In this document: in pieces, positions 38,632-49,282 of the stretch
Numbering within the stretch: the stretch's first letter is position 1
Layout: each line of letters opens with the position of its first letter
Origin: Scheffersomyces stipitis CBS 6054
Taxonomy: Eukaryota; Ascomycota; Pichiomycetes; Serinales; Debaryomycetaceae
Reading direction: 5' to 3'
Assembly (NCBI RefSeq): GCF_000209165.1
Contig: NC_009043.1
Location: 1,178,001-1,242,000, forward strand
Length of the DNA stretch: 64,000 nt
Notes under the pieces: model-generated
What the model saw: only the letters and a program-made list of their open reading frames with translations
What the model was told of the DNA's origin: nothing
The model's database searches: none
Made by a program: the position numbers and the translations under genes

Positions 38632-39840
38632 CTACTTGTGCAAGAAATGAACAGGACATTCACCGTAGCCCTTCTTGTTGAACCAATCTTTGATACACTT
38701 ATAGTGGAACACGCACAAGCATTCCAAGCGACCAACCTTATCTCCTGGCTTTAGGTCTTCCAAACATATGACACATTCATTATCAATGACATCATCGTAC
38801 GAAATCTTTTCAGCAGAAGGCTGGATGGTGGAAGTTGAAGTCACGGATCCTATAATCGTATCCAACTGAGAAAATTCGACTTGCTCACCTTCCTGACCAG
38901 TCAGCGAAGAAGGCGAAATGCCTCCTGATTGAGAGTTGTGAACTGAATCATGAACCGTGGCTTCTTCTGACGTTCCATCAGAAATGGGGGCTTCGTCAAT
39001 AATAGGGATTGTCTCATACTTAGGTTTGGGAATAGGGGGAATGTTGTAGACCAACATTTTGTTCCTAGGATGAGAATGATGGTTTGACTCTGGTGAGTTG
39101 AAGCGTTGGTTTTCTGTATTGAAATCGAAATGAGTCAAACAGTCGTTGATGTGAGTTTCTTTAAAAGCGTCAAAGTCTTCATGAGAAATCTCATCGATTC
39201 TACGTTTATGTGCATTGATATAAAGCTTGAGCAAATCAGTAGCGCATACCGGACACAAGTTGAGATCAGACTCAGTATCGTCCGAACCAGCCGCTGCCAG
39301 GGTTCCCCCTCTTCCATGAATACGACGATGGTGAGAATGTGCGAGATTAGTGGCGGAAGAGTTTGTCGAAGAGTCTACAATTCTGGTATGAGTTCTGGTA
39401 GAGTATTTAGTGGTTGAATCGTTATCATGATCGTGATAATGGATGTGGTCACGTTCATGTTCATGACTATGAGGATCGAAGTAATTCATCACATTTAGCG
39501 AAGACGAAGAGCTGTTGATGCTGTTGTTGTCTACTGACAGATTTGTAGTAAACAACGCTCTCCTAATCATACGAATCTCATCCACACACTCATCACACGT
39601 ACGAAACATCTCGAACGAGGTATCCACAACTCGAGAACCATGAGGACTAACCACATAAGTGTTGGGAAAGTACTTCACCGGTCTATCAGAACAGGATGCA
39701 CATACTACACGGCCACATTTGCGGCAATGATGCCTTCGGTTGAAGAACGTGTAGTGTGAATGGCACAAGAAACAGGCAGAAACAGCCAAGTCGTCTTGCC
39801 ATGTGGCAGCACCGTTTGCGTCGAAGGTAGAGGTGCTCAT
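38632..39840 (-). CDS. PIB1: FYVE-RING E3 ubiquitin ligase Pib1, with an extra central zinc motif
   Basis: Endosomal/vacuolar ubiquitin ligase that binds PI(3)P. 402 residues against about 286 in S. cerevisiae. The FYVE finger (14-90) has WQDD, C23/C26, RRHHCRKCGRVVC and CDEC. The C-terminal RING (356-398) has CVIC, C374, FHYKC and CPVH. Between them is a long linker with a His-rich run (123-138), and then a CPVC (196-199)...HINDC (230-234) motif that resembles a Rad18-type ubiquitin-binding zinc finger with an enlarged loop. That third element is seen in the sequence; its ubiquitin-binding role is inference. The protein is soluble with no membrane segment. Confidence 0.93.
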   Translation of the reverse strand: MSTSTFDANGAATWQDDLAVSACFLCHSHYTFFNRRHHCRKCGRVVCASCSDRPVKYFPNTYVVSPHGSRVVDTSFEMFRTCDECVDEIRMIRRALFTTNLSVDNNSINSSSSSLNVMNYFDPHSHEHERDHIHYHDHDNDSTTKYSTRTHTRIVDSSTNSSATNLAHSHHRRIHGRGGTLAAAGSDDTESDLNLCPVCATDLLKLYINAHKRRIDEISHEDFDAFKETHINDCLTHFDFNTENQRFNSPESNHHSHPRNKMLVYNIPPIPKPKYETIPIIDEAPISDGTSEEATVHDSVHNSQSGGISPSSLTGQEGEQVEFSQLDTIIGSVTSTSTIQPSAEKISYDDVIDNECVICLEDLKPGDKVGRLECLCVFHYKCIKDWFNKKGYGECPVHFLHK

Positions 39841-42800
39841 ATTGGGAACATTAGAGACAGTTGGTGAAAAACTGGCTTGATAATTTTGGATATTTTAGGA
39901 ATCTTGGCTTGAGGGCCCTAGATATTGAATCAGAAAAGATACTATTATATGATTAGATGCCGTTCAACTCTTGAAATGGCAACTCGAGATACTGGTTTTG
40001 GTTAAGTAAACTGAGTATGATAGTGTTCTGAAGATTCTGAAACAGATCTGAAACTTATGAACTTTAGTTGATCTGACAGAATTACACTATTGAATTCAAG
40101 CAGATGTCTCTTATGGGCACAATTCTGGCTATACTTGACTAACTTTTATGGTGGTAATTGTGATGTCGTATGACTCTCTGTTACTGTGGCAAACAATCAA
40201 ATCTAAAACGACAAAAGCAAAAAGCTAGACAAAGCGTAAGATTTTATATGAGAATCTTTTCGCAAACACGTACACCTTAAATATCTAGTCTCTTTTGGCT
40301 TCAAAATCTTGTATGGTGGGGATTTTATTGAATCTAGTATTTCTCAATATGTCAGAAGACACTAGATAAGCAAACCTGGAGAAGCGAGTTATACAAAGAC
40401 AAAAATTTTGGAATGTAGTGGGCTAATTCTGTAAGGCAAACAAAGATTGGATACACGACTTAGTTCTGGTCTTTTTGCTGAAGCCGATACAGAAAAGTTG
40501 GAAAGCTTGAGAAAAAGAAGAATTGTGGACTTCTTTTACAAATCTGGAAATCGAGTCTGTTTAGCCTGTTAGCCTAAGGATATTCTGGAACTGCAGGTAC
40601 TGTTATCAGGTGGTTGTGGCACGAACGACCCACCAGGAGACATTACGACATTGTGATGTTAAGAGATTGCGACATTGTGCATGATAAAATCTTTTTGCAC
40701 CCAAATGTGGATGGGCGTACTATAGATCTTAGAGAAGTTGTTGGTGAACAATCACCAGAAAATGATAGAGTATCGTATCAGATCTAGAAACTCTGAGTTT
40801 GAGAACCGATTACCGCAAAACTATGGAAGAATTGTAATATGATTTTTGTTTGAATTACAGAAACAAATCAAAACTGAAAATTGTAGAAAATTTCGTTGGA
40901 TCGGCTGTAACTCAGTATCAGTTTAAATGACTATATTCTGTTATTATGGCAGCTACACTTCAGAAACTTTGCAGTTGCCTATACCAATTTCATTGATCAA
41001 TAACAAAGCATGTTGTAAGAAATGACGAAAGCGAGTCGTGAACCCTAGAAAATTTCATGGGTGAAGAACCAATTATGAGCTTACAATTTTTGTTAAAAGC
41101 ATTTATAAACTTGGGACAGGAGATGGACACATGTATTAATCGTCATTCATCAGCTCTATCTGTATCTAAACATAAATAATTGCTCATTCAAAATTGCGCC
41201 TATGATGTAGTTTTTTGCGCGACAAAAAAGTACCTTTCTGTGGAACCCTTTTCGCAGCCATTTGTATGTGATTGGCGCTAATCATAATTGGAACTTTCTC
41301 TTCCCGTCTTTCATCAAGACGAACACCACTATTTTATAGTGTCCGTGTTTAAAGTGTTAACATTCTATAGCATCTATAGATAGCAGCTTCAGGCTACCAC
41401 GACTTCGCACACATCCGATCAGTTTGACATATTCATTTCTATCATCCTAAAGCAGATTTCCTTTCAGAGAGGAAATTATTCCAAAAATTACCCCATAGAA
41501 CCGAGACCGACCTAGGTAAGGCTGGACGTCATCCTTAATTAATACCCTCAGAGCCCCCAAGTATATCTATTCATTGTCAAGCCTTTCCCCATACAGCAGT
41601 GTTCGCCGGCAAAGTCTCCTAAATTCATTTGAAAACTAAACTATTGTGGACAAAGAATCGTTCCACAAATAGCGCTTAGTGTCAGTGATGGTTATAACTA
41701 GTGGTGAGTCACTTTTGCAAGCTGTGCCCACAGATTAATAAATTCAGAAAGAACTCTATCTTCCAGCGAAAGATCAGAAGTAACTTGTGGTTCTTCTGGT
41801 GATAAACTGGTTTTGTGGATAGCCTTCTGTCTTTCACAGTTCTGTAAGCTTCCAATGAAATTTGGCCACTAATAACATCTGGAGGTAGCTGGATACTCAT
41901 AGAGGAAGAGTATTTAGAATAGACAAGGCACGTCTATTCTTCTAATATTCATGAGGGATTGTCAGTCTTGGATGAGGATCCATGTTGGAAATGAGCTGTG
42001 GCTAGGATAGACCAAAGTTTGTCTTTTGACATTCACTTCACGCTAGCGTACTAAGGTTCTATTTGATTGTCGCAATCTGGTCTATATGTACTTGACGTTT
42101 GGGATCTTGCTTTAGAGGCCTGTTGCTGCTTTGCTACTTGTTCAAGTTTAAGTAACTGATTGTTCAAAACCGTCGTGGCTGGGGCGTAGATTTCCATGCA
42201 AATTATAGATTTGTAGGATATATAGTGGTTTTTGGGGCTCTATCCTAATTGGGGTGGACCTTACTTCTCTCCGCTGTGGGAGAGGCAAAGGGAAATCCTA
42301 TCATTAGGGTAGAGTGAATTTGGTGGGTCCCTACGGTCAGTCCATTGACTGATTTTAGTCCACCTAGAATGACGGCGAAGCACGGTTCGGCCGAAATGGA
42401 CATTTCCAAAATTTGCTAGCCTAACAAACCACGAAGTTCGGTGACAAGGTAGCGCAGTTTTAGCTAAAATCATCATAAATCTATCTTAGTGTAAGTAAAT
42501 AACCACCAATCAAGTATGCCTCATAATTACATGGTCTCGGCCTATACTCAGGTAATTTTTGAAAAGATTAAAATGATCCTTTGAGCATAACTGGTGATTT
42601 CGTTGTCCCCATAGTTAAGAACACACAAATGGGAAATGGGTGCAAATTTTTTCTAGTGTTTTTTCAGATAGTCAAAGAAGAGCTCAATTCTCCAATAAGC
42701 GTATGGGTGAACGATATTACCATCTAGGTATTGGAGTGAAACACTATATTTAGTACTATAGATGGGTGTTCGTGACTTTTGAAATAGGAGTATATATAGG

Positions 42801-43390
42801 TCTAGAACTATAATATTCTGCTGTATTTTCCTCAAATTTGAGTATAATAGAAGAGTTAATATATAAATTATATATTGGAAACAGTAGGAATAAACAACAG
42901 GAACTTGTATACCAAGGGTATATCCCTGTCTCGGTATGTAATTTAGAACTTTGCGCCATACCCTGTTTAAAAATGAGTAGATTCAGTTTCTATTCAAGGA
43001 AAGAACGATCCTGCATAACTTCCAACAAATATTTGAAATATACAATTTTCAACTTTAACAAAGCACTATTGAACATTAATTTTCGAATTTTCAAGCTACA
43101 ATTCATCCGTTTGTAAGTTTAACTGGGTTGGGATAGTAATTGCATGATTATTAGTAAAATTTGCTTTCCTGGAACTTCATACGACTCTTTTTGATTCATA
43201 CTTCATACATCACATTGTGCTATCAGCTGCTCATAAATAGTACTTCAAACTATTTCACAAGATCCCTCTAGTAGAACCATTGCATTCTCAGTTATATACT
43301 GTTCTATCAATAGGATCTCACTACTGCAAGATCTCAATTTTAGAAAGTTCTCAAATAACTTTCTTTTAATAAAGTCACTACTGATAAGAT
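39841..43390. other. 3.5-kb gene desert with a palindrome-rich core
   Basis: The longest gene-free stretch of the window, between two divergent promoters (PIB1 and MED21). Short frames such as 41709-41900, 42261-42476 and 42653-42835 on the minus strand have no recognisable motif. Two copies of the TTTGCACCC/GGGTGCAAA motif occur (40694-40702, 42638-42646). The segment 42253-42406 is packed with inverted repeats (separate entry). A noncoding RNA gene, a replication or centromere-related region, or simply large promoters are all possible. Confidence 0.5.
42253..42406. repeat. Cluster of inverted repeats, possible structured RNA
   Basis: A 7-bp stem GGTGGAC (42253-42259) / GTCCACC (42358-42364) encloses three hairpins: CTCTCC/GGAGAG (42267-42272 with 42279-42284), CCTA/TAGG (42297-42300 with 42305-42308) and TCAGTC/GACTGA (42337-42342 with 42347-42352, four-base loop). 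Just beyond are the palindrome TTCGGCCGAA (42386-42395) and GAAATG/CATTTC (42393-42398 with 42401-42406). The geometry is cloverleaf-like. I could not match it to RNase P, RNase MRP, SRP, U-snRNA, U3 or telomerase RNA by eye. Confidence 0.45.
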
Positions 43391-43942
43391 ATGGCTGATA
43401 GACTCACACAGCTTCAAACCTGTCTCGACCAACTCGTTGAGCAGTTTAATGCCACCGTAAATTACATCAACACGAGCAGTGAACCTTCTTTACTTGATGA
43501 GGATCCGACTTCTGTCTCAAACATTGCCGCTAGTGCCCCCCTTCCAGGTCAACAGAACCAGCAGAATCAACAAAACCAGCAACTGAATCAACAACTGCCA
43601 GCAGCTAACCAGACACAACAGGGTAGCACTTTGGGAAGTAACAGACAGACGGTTTCACCATCGACTCAAGCGGAAGCCGAGTCGAATTTTGAGAATACTA
43701 TAAACGAACTATCCACAGACATCATCTTGAAGTCTAGACAAATCAGTATGCTCATAGACTCGTTGCCAGGAATAGGAGTTTCGCCTGAGAGTCAGTTGAA
43801 GATCATCGACGACTTGAGCAAGGAGCTCCAAAGTGTGGAACAGGAGCAAGTGAAGAAGATCCAAGAAAAAGACAAGTTATTGAAATGGTGTGAGTCATTG
43901 ATTGTGGAAGTCGCTACTGGTATTTCTGAGACAAGACATTGA
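43391..43942 (+). CDS. SRB7: Mediator subunit Med21 (Srb7)
   Basis: Essential subunit of the Mediator middle module, dimerising with Med7. 183 residues: the family start [26 protein letters not shown], a Gln/Asn-rich insert (about 53-90), then the coiled-coil half with [26 protein letters not shown], the Srb7 hallmark, and [31 protein letters not shown]. It is longer than S. cerevisiae Med21 (140) because of the Q-rich insert, which contains two CTG codons better read as Ser. The 5' side has a 3.5 kb gene-free region. Confidence 0.96.
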   Translation: MADRLTQLQTCLDQLVEQFNATVNYINTSSEPSLLDEDPTSVSNIAASAPLPGQQNQQNQQNQQLNQQLPAANQTQQGSTLGSNRQTVSPSTQAEAESNFENTINELSTDIILKSRQISMLIDSLPGIGVSPESQLKIIDDLSKELQSVEQEQVKKIQEKDKLLKWCESLIVEVATGISETRH

Positions 43943-44153
43943 GAGTATAAAAATAATGAAACTATGAATGAAAGTAATGATAAATAGCCCCCATAACAGT
44001 AGATGTTCTAATTAAAAAAGTATCTTAGAAATATTAGTAGTAACTTAACAAGACGAGATATACGTCTTGTATCAATTGGTGATTAATGAACTCCAACATA
44101 ATTACAATTACAATCTACGACTTCATGAAAACCGAAAACTCTATATATAACTC

Positions 44154-46373
44154 CTATTTAGTATATGTCATGCAATCAAAGTCCCAGGACGAAAACCATT
44201 TTGCGTGGTTGCACTGAGCTCGTGTCCAATCAGTGCCGTATATGATTGGTACAAATGCCCAAAAGCAGTAACCTGCCATTGCAGCTGTTGCAACCATGAG
44301 TAAGTATCCAGTTAAGCGTCTCTTCGAAATCTGGTATTCTATAAACTGTGCAATCAAAAGAATCGAAAAGTAAAGTGCTGGAAGATAATGATGCATAAAG
44401 AGTTGTCTCTTCATGTAGAATGCTGGGAAGTAGTGTAGGAGCCATCCGAGGATAAACTCAAAGCAAAACTGGTAAAACACACTAGAACTGAGTGTTTCTC
44501 CGGTTATGACGAATGGGTTTAAATGCTTCAAGTAGTAGAAAAAGAGCTTTGCCATTCCTAATGTGATGATAAAGAATCCGATCCAGTAGATGGCCATGTT
44601 GCCCAACAAATATACATGGCTACCTTGTTCGTCTGTTAACTTATTCTCATTCTCGTTGCTGTAAAAGCTGATTCCTCTCATGACAAAGGGCCAAGACTCA
44701 GGACGAGAAGAATACACATGTTCCGACTTAAATGTGCTGTTGATTCTGACCATCGCTTTCAGATACTCCCAGAGCTTGCTGAAAAATCCAAATGGGGTGA
44801 AATGTACTCTTGGGTGAACGGTGCTGTTGTCGAGAACAGGATGTGAGTTCTCTTCAATGTACCACAAAGTGTTAGGAATTGTAGGCTCATCAACACACAA
44901 AACTTCGTTCTGTTCAAAGCCCCAATTGGGAAGTTTGTCCAGATGGCTCATCATCACACACTTGGTTCCATGGTGAACTAATTGGAAAATCGATTCCGTA
45001 GCTCTTAACTTGATCATAGGCAAATTGTTCTGTGAATGGGGCTTCTTGTTCATGATCCGGACCTTGAACTCGTAGTTGATGTCACCAAGAAGTTCTCTAG
45101 AACCACTACAAGACACTTCATTGGAGTAGTCGTGCTCAGAAATCGGAGGTCTGATATCGTTTACATGTAAATATTTTCCTGTTTGTTTGTGGAATAATCG
45201 GATAGTATCGCCATCAAGAACTGCTTTGAAATTCTTTTGCAATTGTCCTTCTCTTGCCTTGTTCTTCGTTTCGATGATCCACTCGTTATTTTCATCAGGA
45301 CTGAACCCATAGAGAGAAACCTGTTGTTCCTGGCTCCCTCCAGGATAATTGTGATCGTGTGAATGAAGGTATTCTTCCAAGTTGTTGTGTTTTATAGTCA
45401 CCGTGCTTCCGTAGGATACTTCCACTGGTTCGTTGGTAAGGAAATCCGAATCAAGCAATGTTGATTTGAAGATTGGGCTCATGGCTCCGGAGCCACTGCC
45501 GTTGAATGGCAAGCTGAGGAAATGAAGGTAGAATACAGAAAGGTAGATAGTCACAGGAACGCACACAAGGGCTACAAACCGAGCTGCAAAATGGGTATAC
45601 CATTGTCTCATTGTTACGTTTAAGTCGCCCAAGTAATCCCAGAGTTCAACAATCGTCAATAAGCCCACCCAGGCGATAGTGTAAAGTCCTGTGAGTTTTG
45701 TGGAAACTGTCATTCCAAGACCCATACCTGCTAATAGCAAGCTTTTGAACCATTGCTTAGTGAATGGCTGGCACACTCTTTGCTTCATGAGTCCGTAGAT
45801 CGAAATAGACATAAAAAACAAAAGCGGACTGTCAAGCAAGATGAATCTGGACTGTGTTACAAGAGAATTCTCGATAAGAACCAAAAACGCTCCAAAAAGG
45901 GCCACAAAAGATCTGCAATTGGTCAAGCGAAGTGTCAAAAACGTCAATACGACAGTGAAAATGCCACACAAGGCCGGAAATAACCTCATGATAACATATG
46001 GGACATCTTTATCATATAAGTTTCCAATTTCTTCAAACGTGAACTGGCCATTCCAGCCGAAAAGAACAGCGATCCAATAGTAGATGAGCTTGACGAGCGG
46101 TGGATGGACATCTAAAAAGAATTCGCCCGCAAAATAATCCTTAGCAAAGCCTCCAAAATGAACTTCGTCGAAGACCACCCTCGTAGGAAATGGTAGCTTA
46201 TATAGTCTAACTAGCACTGAAGCCAGAAGTAGCACTGCTATAAGGAAGTGGTCGAATTTTGTGAGAACAGTCCCTGAAATTCGACTAGGCTCCCTTTCGG
46301 TGCTGTGGTAAACACGGCGACTTCCGACCTTGTAACCGGGAGGCAACTGGTAGGGCTTCTCGGAATACAGCAT
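44154..46373 (-). CDS. PMT5: Dolichyl-phosphate-mannose protein O-mannosyltransferase, PMT1 subfamily (Pmt5-like)
   Basis: ER multispanning enzyme that transfers mannose from Dol-P-Man to Ser/Thr of secretory proteins. 739 residues. The catalytic Asp-Glu pair is in VVFDEVHFGG (Asp69/Glu70) in the first luminal loop, followed by the luminal segment DVHPPLVKL. About 11 membrane helices flank a central luminal region (about 310-510) of three MIR repeats, with LHSHDHNYPGGS and MMSHLDKLPNWGFEQNEV. The C-terminal segment YGTDWTRAQCNHAKWFSSWDFDC matches the PMT1 subfamily rather than PMT2 or PMT4. The chain stops soon after it, without the charged tail of Pmt1, so PMT5 is the best fit (S. cerevisiae Pmt5 has 743 residues). 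PMT1 itself is the alternative. Confidence 0.85.
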   Translation of the reverse strand: MLYSEKPYQLPPGYKVGSRRVYHSTEREPSRISGTVLTKFDHFLIAVLLLASVLVRLYKLPFPTRVVFDEVHFGGFAKDYFAGEFFLDVHPPLVKLIYYWIAVLFGWNGQFTFEEIGNLYDKDVPYVIMRLFPALCGIFTVVLTFLTLRLTNCRSFVALFGAFLVLIENSLVTQSRFILLDSPLLFFMSISIYGLMKQRVCQPFTKQWFKSLLLAGMGLGMTVSTKLTGLYTIAWVGLLTIVELWDYLGDLNVTMRQWYTHFAARFVALVCVPVTIYLSVFYLHFLSLPFNGSGSGAMSPIFKSTLLDSDFLTNEPVEVSYGSTVTIKHNNLEEYLHSHDHNYPGGSQEQQVSLYGFSPDENNEWIIETKNKAREGQLQKNFKAVLDGDTIRLFHKQTGKYLHVNDIRPPISEHDYSNEVSCSGSRELLGDINYEFKVRIMNKKPHSQNNLPMIKLRATESIFQLVHHGTKCVMMSHLDKLPNWGFEQNEVLCVDEPTIPNTLWYIEENSHPVLDNSTVHPRVHFTPFGFFSKLWEYLKAMVRINSTFKSEHVYSSRPESWPFVMRGISFYSNENENKLTDEQGSHVYLLGNMAIYWIGFFIITLGMAKLFFYYLKHLNPFVITGETLSSSVFYQFCFEFILGWLLHYFPAFYMKRQLFMHHYLPALYFSILLIAQFIEYQISKRRLTGYLLMVATAAMAGYCFWAFVPIIYGTDWTRAQCNHAKWFSSWDFDCMTYTK

Positions 46374-47167
46374 GGTCTGGAAGGCTCTTTATAGTGGAAA
46401 TGAAGATGTGGTTTGATCCGAAAAAATGGCTATAGCTGAAAAATTGGAAAATCGTTATGCCGAGGCAATGTGCAGGGCTTAAATGGTACGTCTTGGAAGG
46501 GGCTTCTGGGAATTGCGTAGCCGAAGAAACTTGCAGTATACGTAGCACCAACTCCTTTTACAGACTTGTAGGAATTGAAACTTAGGTTGGGAGCCATCAA
46601 TTACAATGAACCAGGTGAATAGCACACTCTTGAAAAAGATTCAGGAATTGTTCGGGAGATTCCGCGATTATCTACGCGGTCGGTAATCTAGACAAATAGT
46701 GGAAAAAATAAATACACAAATATGTACGTGTTCAAGGAATTTTTTAATATGAAGATAATTAAATATGGGAATAAACTCCTACTTAAGCCAATTTTGCTAT
46801 AATAATCAAAAACAGATCGCACAATCAGCAAGCATGACAAATATATAATATTTCAAAATTTTGACTGTCGACATTCTCTAATTGTTGCAGTTTTCAAATG
46901 AAATTTGCACCCGTTTATGCAGCTCAGTACCTCAATTGCACACAAAAGATATATGCAATTGGGTCTTATACTACAATTGTTTGTCAAGGATTACTCCTGC
47001 TTATGCTTATGTCTATTTGTAGTCTCCTTGTACTAGATCTTGACTAACTTTGTGTAGATACTTCTTGTCCCATTCTATAATAACTGTTTTGGTATGAAGT
47101 TTTTTATCCACAGTTTTTGAAGAATTTCATCATTACCAACCAAGGCTACACACTGCTTTAACAAATT
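46374..47167. other. Intergenic region PMT5 to the first SSU1-like gene
   Basis: Promoter of the PMT gene (left) and 3' flank of the first sulfite-pump-like gene (right). One TTTGCACCC motif at 46904-46912. No gene seen. Confidence 0.55.
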
Positions 47168-48484
47168 CTATTCTTGTTGCTCATGTGAAGGATATTTATA
47201 CTTGTTCTTTCTGATCTCAAATAGGCTGCTGCATCTCTTGTAGATGTAGTGCAACATTCCAAGCGAGTTACAAATTGTAATTAGGATCAAAGCTACTCCA
47301 TATATGGCACTTACAACTCTGAAAAACTCTATTTTGTAGCCTCCAACAGTTCCCCTGGAATGCTCTATGTTGGCCAACGACATCGTTCCGATAGGGAAAT
47401 TCATGGACCAAAACGACTTGTGCCATACTAATAGGCCGGTTTTTGAAGAAGAGTACGTTGGATTTGGAGTTTTGGCGAAGGGTTTTATCTTGGATAACAC
47501 AGAACCGATTGCTAGTAGAGTCAAAAGGTATCCAAATGACATTAATACGAACGAAACAAGACCGCAAGCTACTGTGAATGACTCGGCAATATTGTGGTTA
47601 GGAATCATTTGCGACATATTCTTTCCGAAAAGCATAATGAAATAACTTAGCTGGCCAACGTAACCAATTGGAAGAAAGAGGGCAAACACTGAGGCGGAAT
47701 CGGGAATTTTGTATATCATCATTCGGAGCATAACTATTGGAATTAAGATTAAACCAAAACAGCAGCAAATACTCCAGAGTGCCAAACTGACCAACTCTGT
47801 TACAATTCTTAACTCCAAAGTAGGTAAACTTGGAGCAATTGTTTCTCCATTCGAAGCAACGACAACGAACGTAACGGGCAATAATATTGCAGTAAAATTT
47901 ACGTCTTGTAAGGTGTACTTCTTACTTAATTTTGAGAAATAGGATAGGTAGAATATGACATAACAGTACATTGACAAGAAGACTGCAATCCACCATAAAG
48001 TCCACACAAAGATGGCATGTTTCTCACCTACAAGATGGTGAATAAATGTTATTATCGTGATGAATCCCATGACAAAAGCGCCGATAAATGACGACTTTCT
48101 TCGGTCGGTATGATAAGCATATATTCTCTCTCGGTGATAGCAGCACCCTATTATGAATAAACTCAAATTTGCAAGAAAGAAAAATACAGCGAAAGCAAAG
48201 AATATTATACCGCATATTCTGAGCCAACGAGAAGGGTATGGGAATTCATAGCAGATGTTAGCCGAGATTGCAAATCCTATGATAATAGCAAAATAGGCTG
48301 TATCGAATTTTTCAACTAGTTCAAGCTTGAGAAGAGACTTCAATCTTGTCGGGAAATCTCCTTGTTCTGATGTTGAACTAGACGATTCCTCCTCTTCATC
48401 TTCTTCAATTTCTTCGTACTTTCGATTACGCTGTATCCTCTCCTCGTAATCCTGGTTCTCAAATAGGTCTATAGAGTTGTTCAT
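47168..48484 (-). CDS. SSU1-family sulfite efflux transporter, copy 1
   Basis: Plasma-membrane exporter of the TehA/SLAC1/Mae1 (voltage-dependent anion channel) family; S. cerevisiae and C. albicans Ssu1 expel sulfite. 438 residues from the ATG giving MNNSIDLFEN; the frame extends 17 codons to a TTG. A 60-residue acidic cytosolic N-terminus (EEDEEEESSSSTS) precedes about ten membrane helices. Family signatures: FPYPSRWLRICG, FVMGFITIITFI, WTLWWIAVFLSMY, VVVASNGE, LPIGYVGQLSYF, and the C-terminal FWSMNFPIGTMSLANIE. It is the most diverged of the three tandem copies. TATATATAAAA at 48547-48557 serves as a likely TATA box. Confidence 0.9.
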   Translation of the reverse strand: MNNSIDLFENQDYEERIQRNRKYEEIEEDEEEESSSSTSEQGDFPTRLKSLLKLELVEKFDTAYFAIIIGFAISANICYEFPYPSRWLRICGIIFFAFAVFFFLANLSLFIIGCCYHRERIYAYHTDRRKSSFIGAFVMGFITIITFIHHLVGEKHAIFVWTLWWIAVFLSMYCYVIFYLSYFSKLSKKYTLQDVNFTAILLPVTFVVVASNGETIAPSLPTLELRIVTELVSLALWSICCCFGLILIPIVMLRMMIYKIPDSASVFALFLPIGYVGQLSYFIMLFGKNMSQMIPNHNIAESFTVACGLVSFVLMSFGYLLTLLAIGSVLSKIKPFAKTPNPTYSSSKTGLLVWHKSFWSMNFPIGTMSLANIEHSRGTVGGYKIEFFRVVSAIYGVALILITICNSLGMLHYIYKRCSSLFEIRKNKYKYPSHEQQE

Positions 48485-49282
48485 AACATTACGTTGAATT
48501 TTTAAAATTGGCTGCGAAGATCCCCATTTGCCCAAAAGGGAGTACTTATATATAAAAACTGTGCTGAGAATGAAAATATTACGGCCATTCGGAGCCTTTG
48601 CAGCTTAAGCTACGCATACGGAATTGGTATAATATCCACGCTGGTACAGTAAGAAATGCTACTCATTTCGAGACCCTGTTGACCGAGTAACTTGCAAGAA
48701 TTAGTCAGCACCCGCATAGAAAAGTACCATAGCACCCACAGAGGCTTTCATCTAAATTTTTGTGACAACAATCTTGATGACTCTGTTCCCTGATTTAGGT
48801 GCAAGCGGCTAGTTTAGGTGTAACGGACATTTGACATGTTCCGTGGATATTTATTTTCTCCGCCTGCGATGCACTACCTCAAAATAATAAAGTAAATCGC
48901 AGTTTGAGTATGTCCATTGTCAAAGACGAAGCGCCGAACAGGGCCAGATTCACTTGAGGATATGACAACGACTAATTTCATTGCTTGTAGATTGTTCTTA
49001 TGTAACTGTAAATAGTCTTTTCATAAAGTTCATATACTTTAATTCAAGTGAATTTCGGTACCGAAGACGAATTCAACTCCGATTGAAGTGCGAGTTCCTG
49101 CTATTTTCAATCAAGCATGTGCCTTAAGCCGTTGTAAATGCCTACGCTATGACAGTATGATAGATTATATTTAGGATAACCACCCTATATAGACAATTAC
49201 GAAGAAAAACTGTGAAGTAAATGTTTTGGGCTTGGTGCCCATGACGGTAATTAATAATTTAATCACGCTAAAGAAGCGTATA
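48485..49282. other. Spacer between SSU1-like copies 1 and 2
   Basis: Promoter of copy 1 and 3' flank of copy 2, both reading leftwards. TATA element at 48547-48557. CGG/CCG triplets occur (48579, 48823) but none in the CGG-N6-CCG arrangement seen upstream of copy 3. Confidence 0.6.
48547..48557 (-). promoter_or_regulatory. TATA box of SSU1-like copy 1
   Basis: TATATATAAAA about 65 bases upstream of the chosen ATG on the minus strand (read there as TTTTATATATA). Its closeness to the ATG supports the start at 48484 over the TTG at 48535. Confidence 0.5.

Noticed and set aside
42261..42476. 71-codon minus-strand frame over the palindrome cluster
   Set aside because: Composition follows the inverted repeats; no conserved motif. 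The structured-DNA reading explains it better.
42780..43116. Possible LTR remnant (TATATATAGG, CAACAGGAAC, repeated GGTATATCCCTG-like words)
   Set aside because: No terminal TG...CA inverted repeats, target-site duplication or primer-binding site could be identified.
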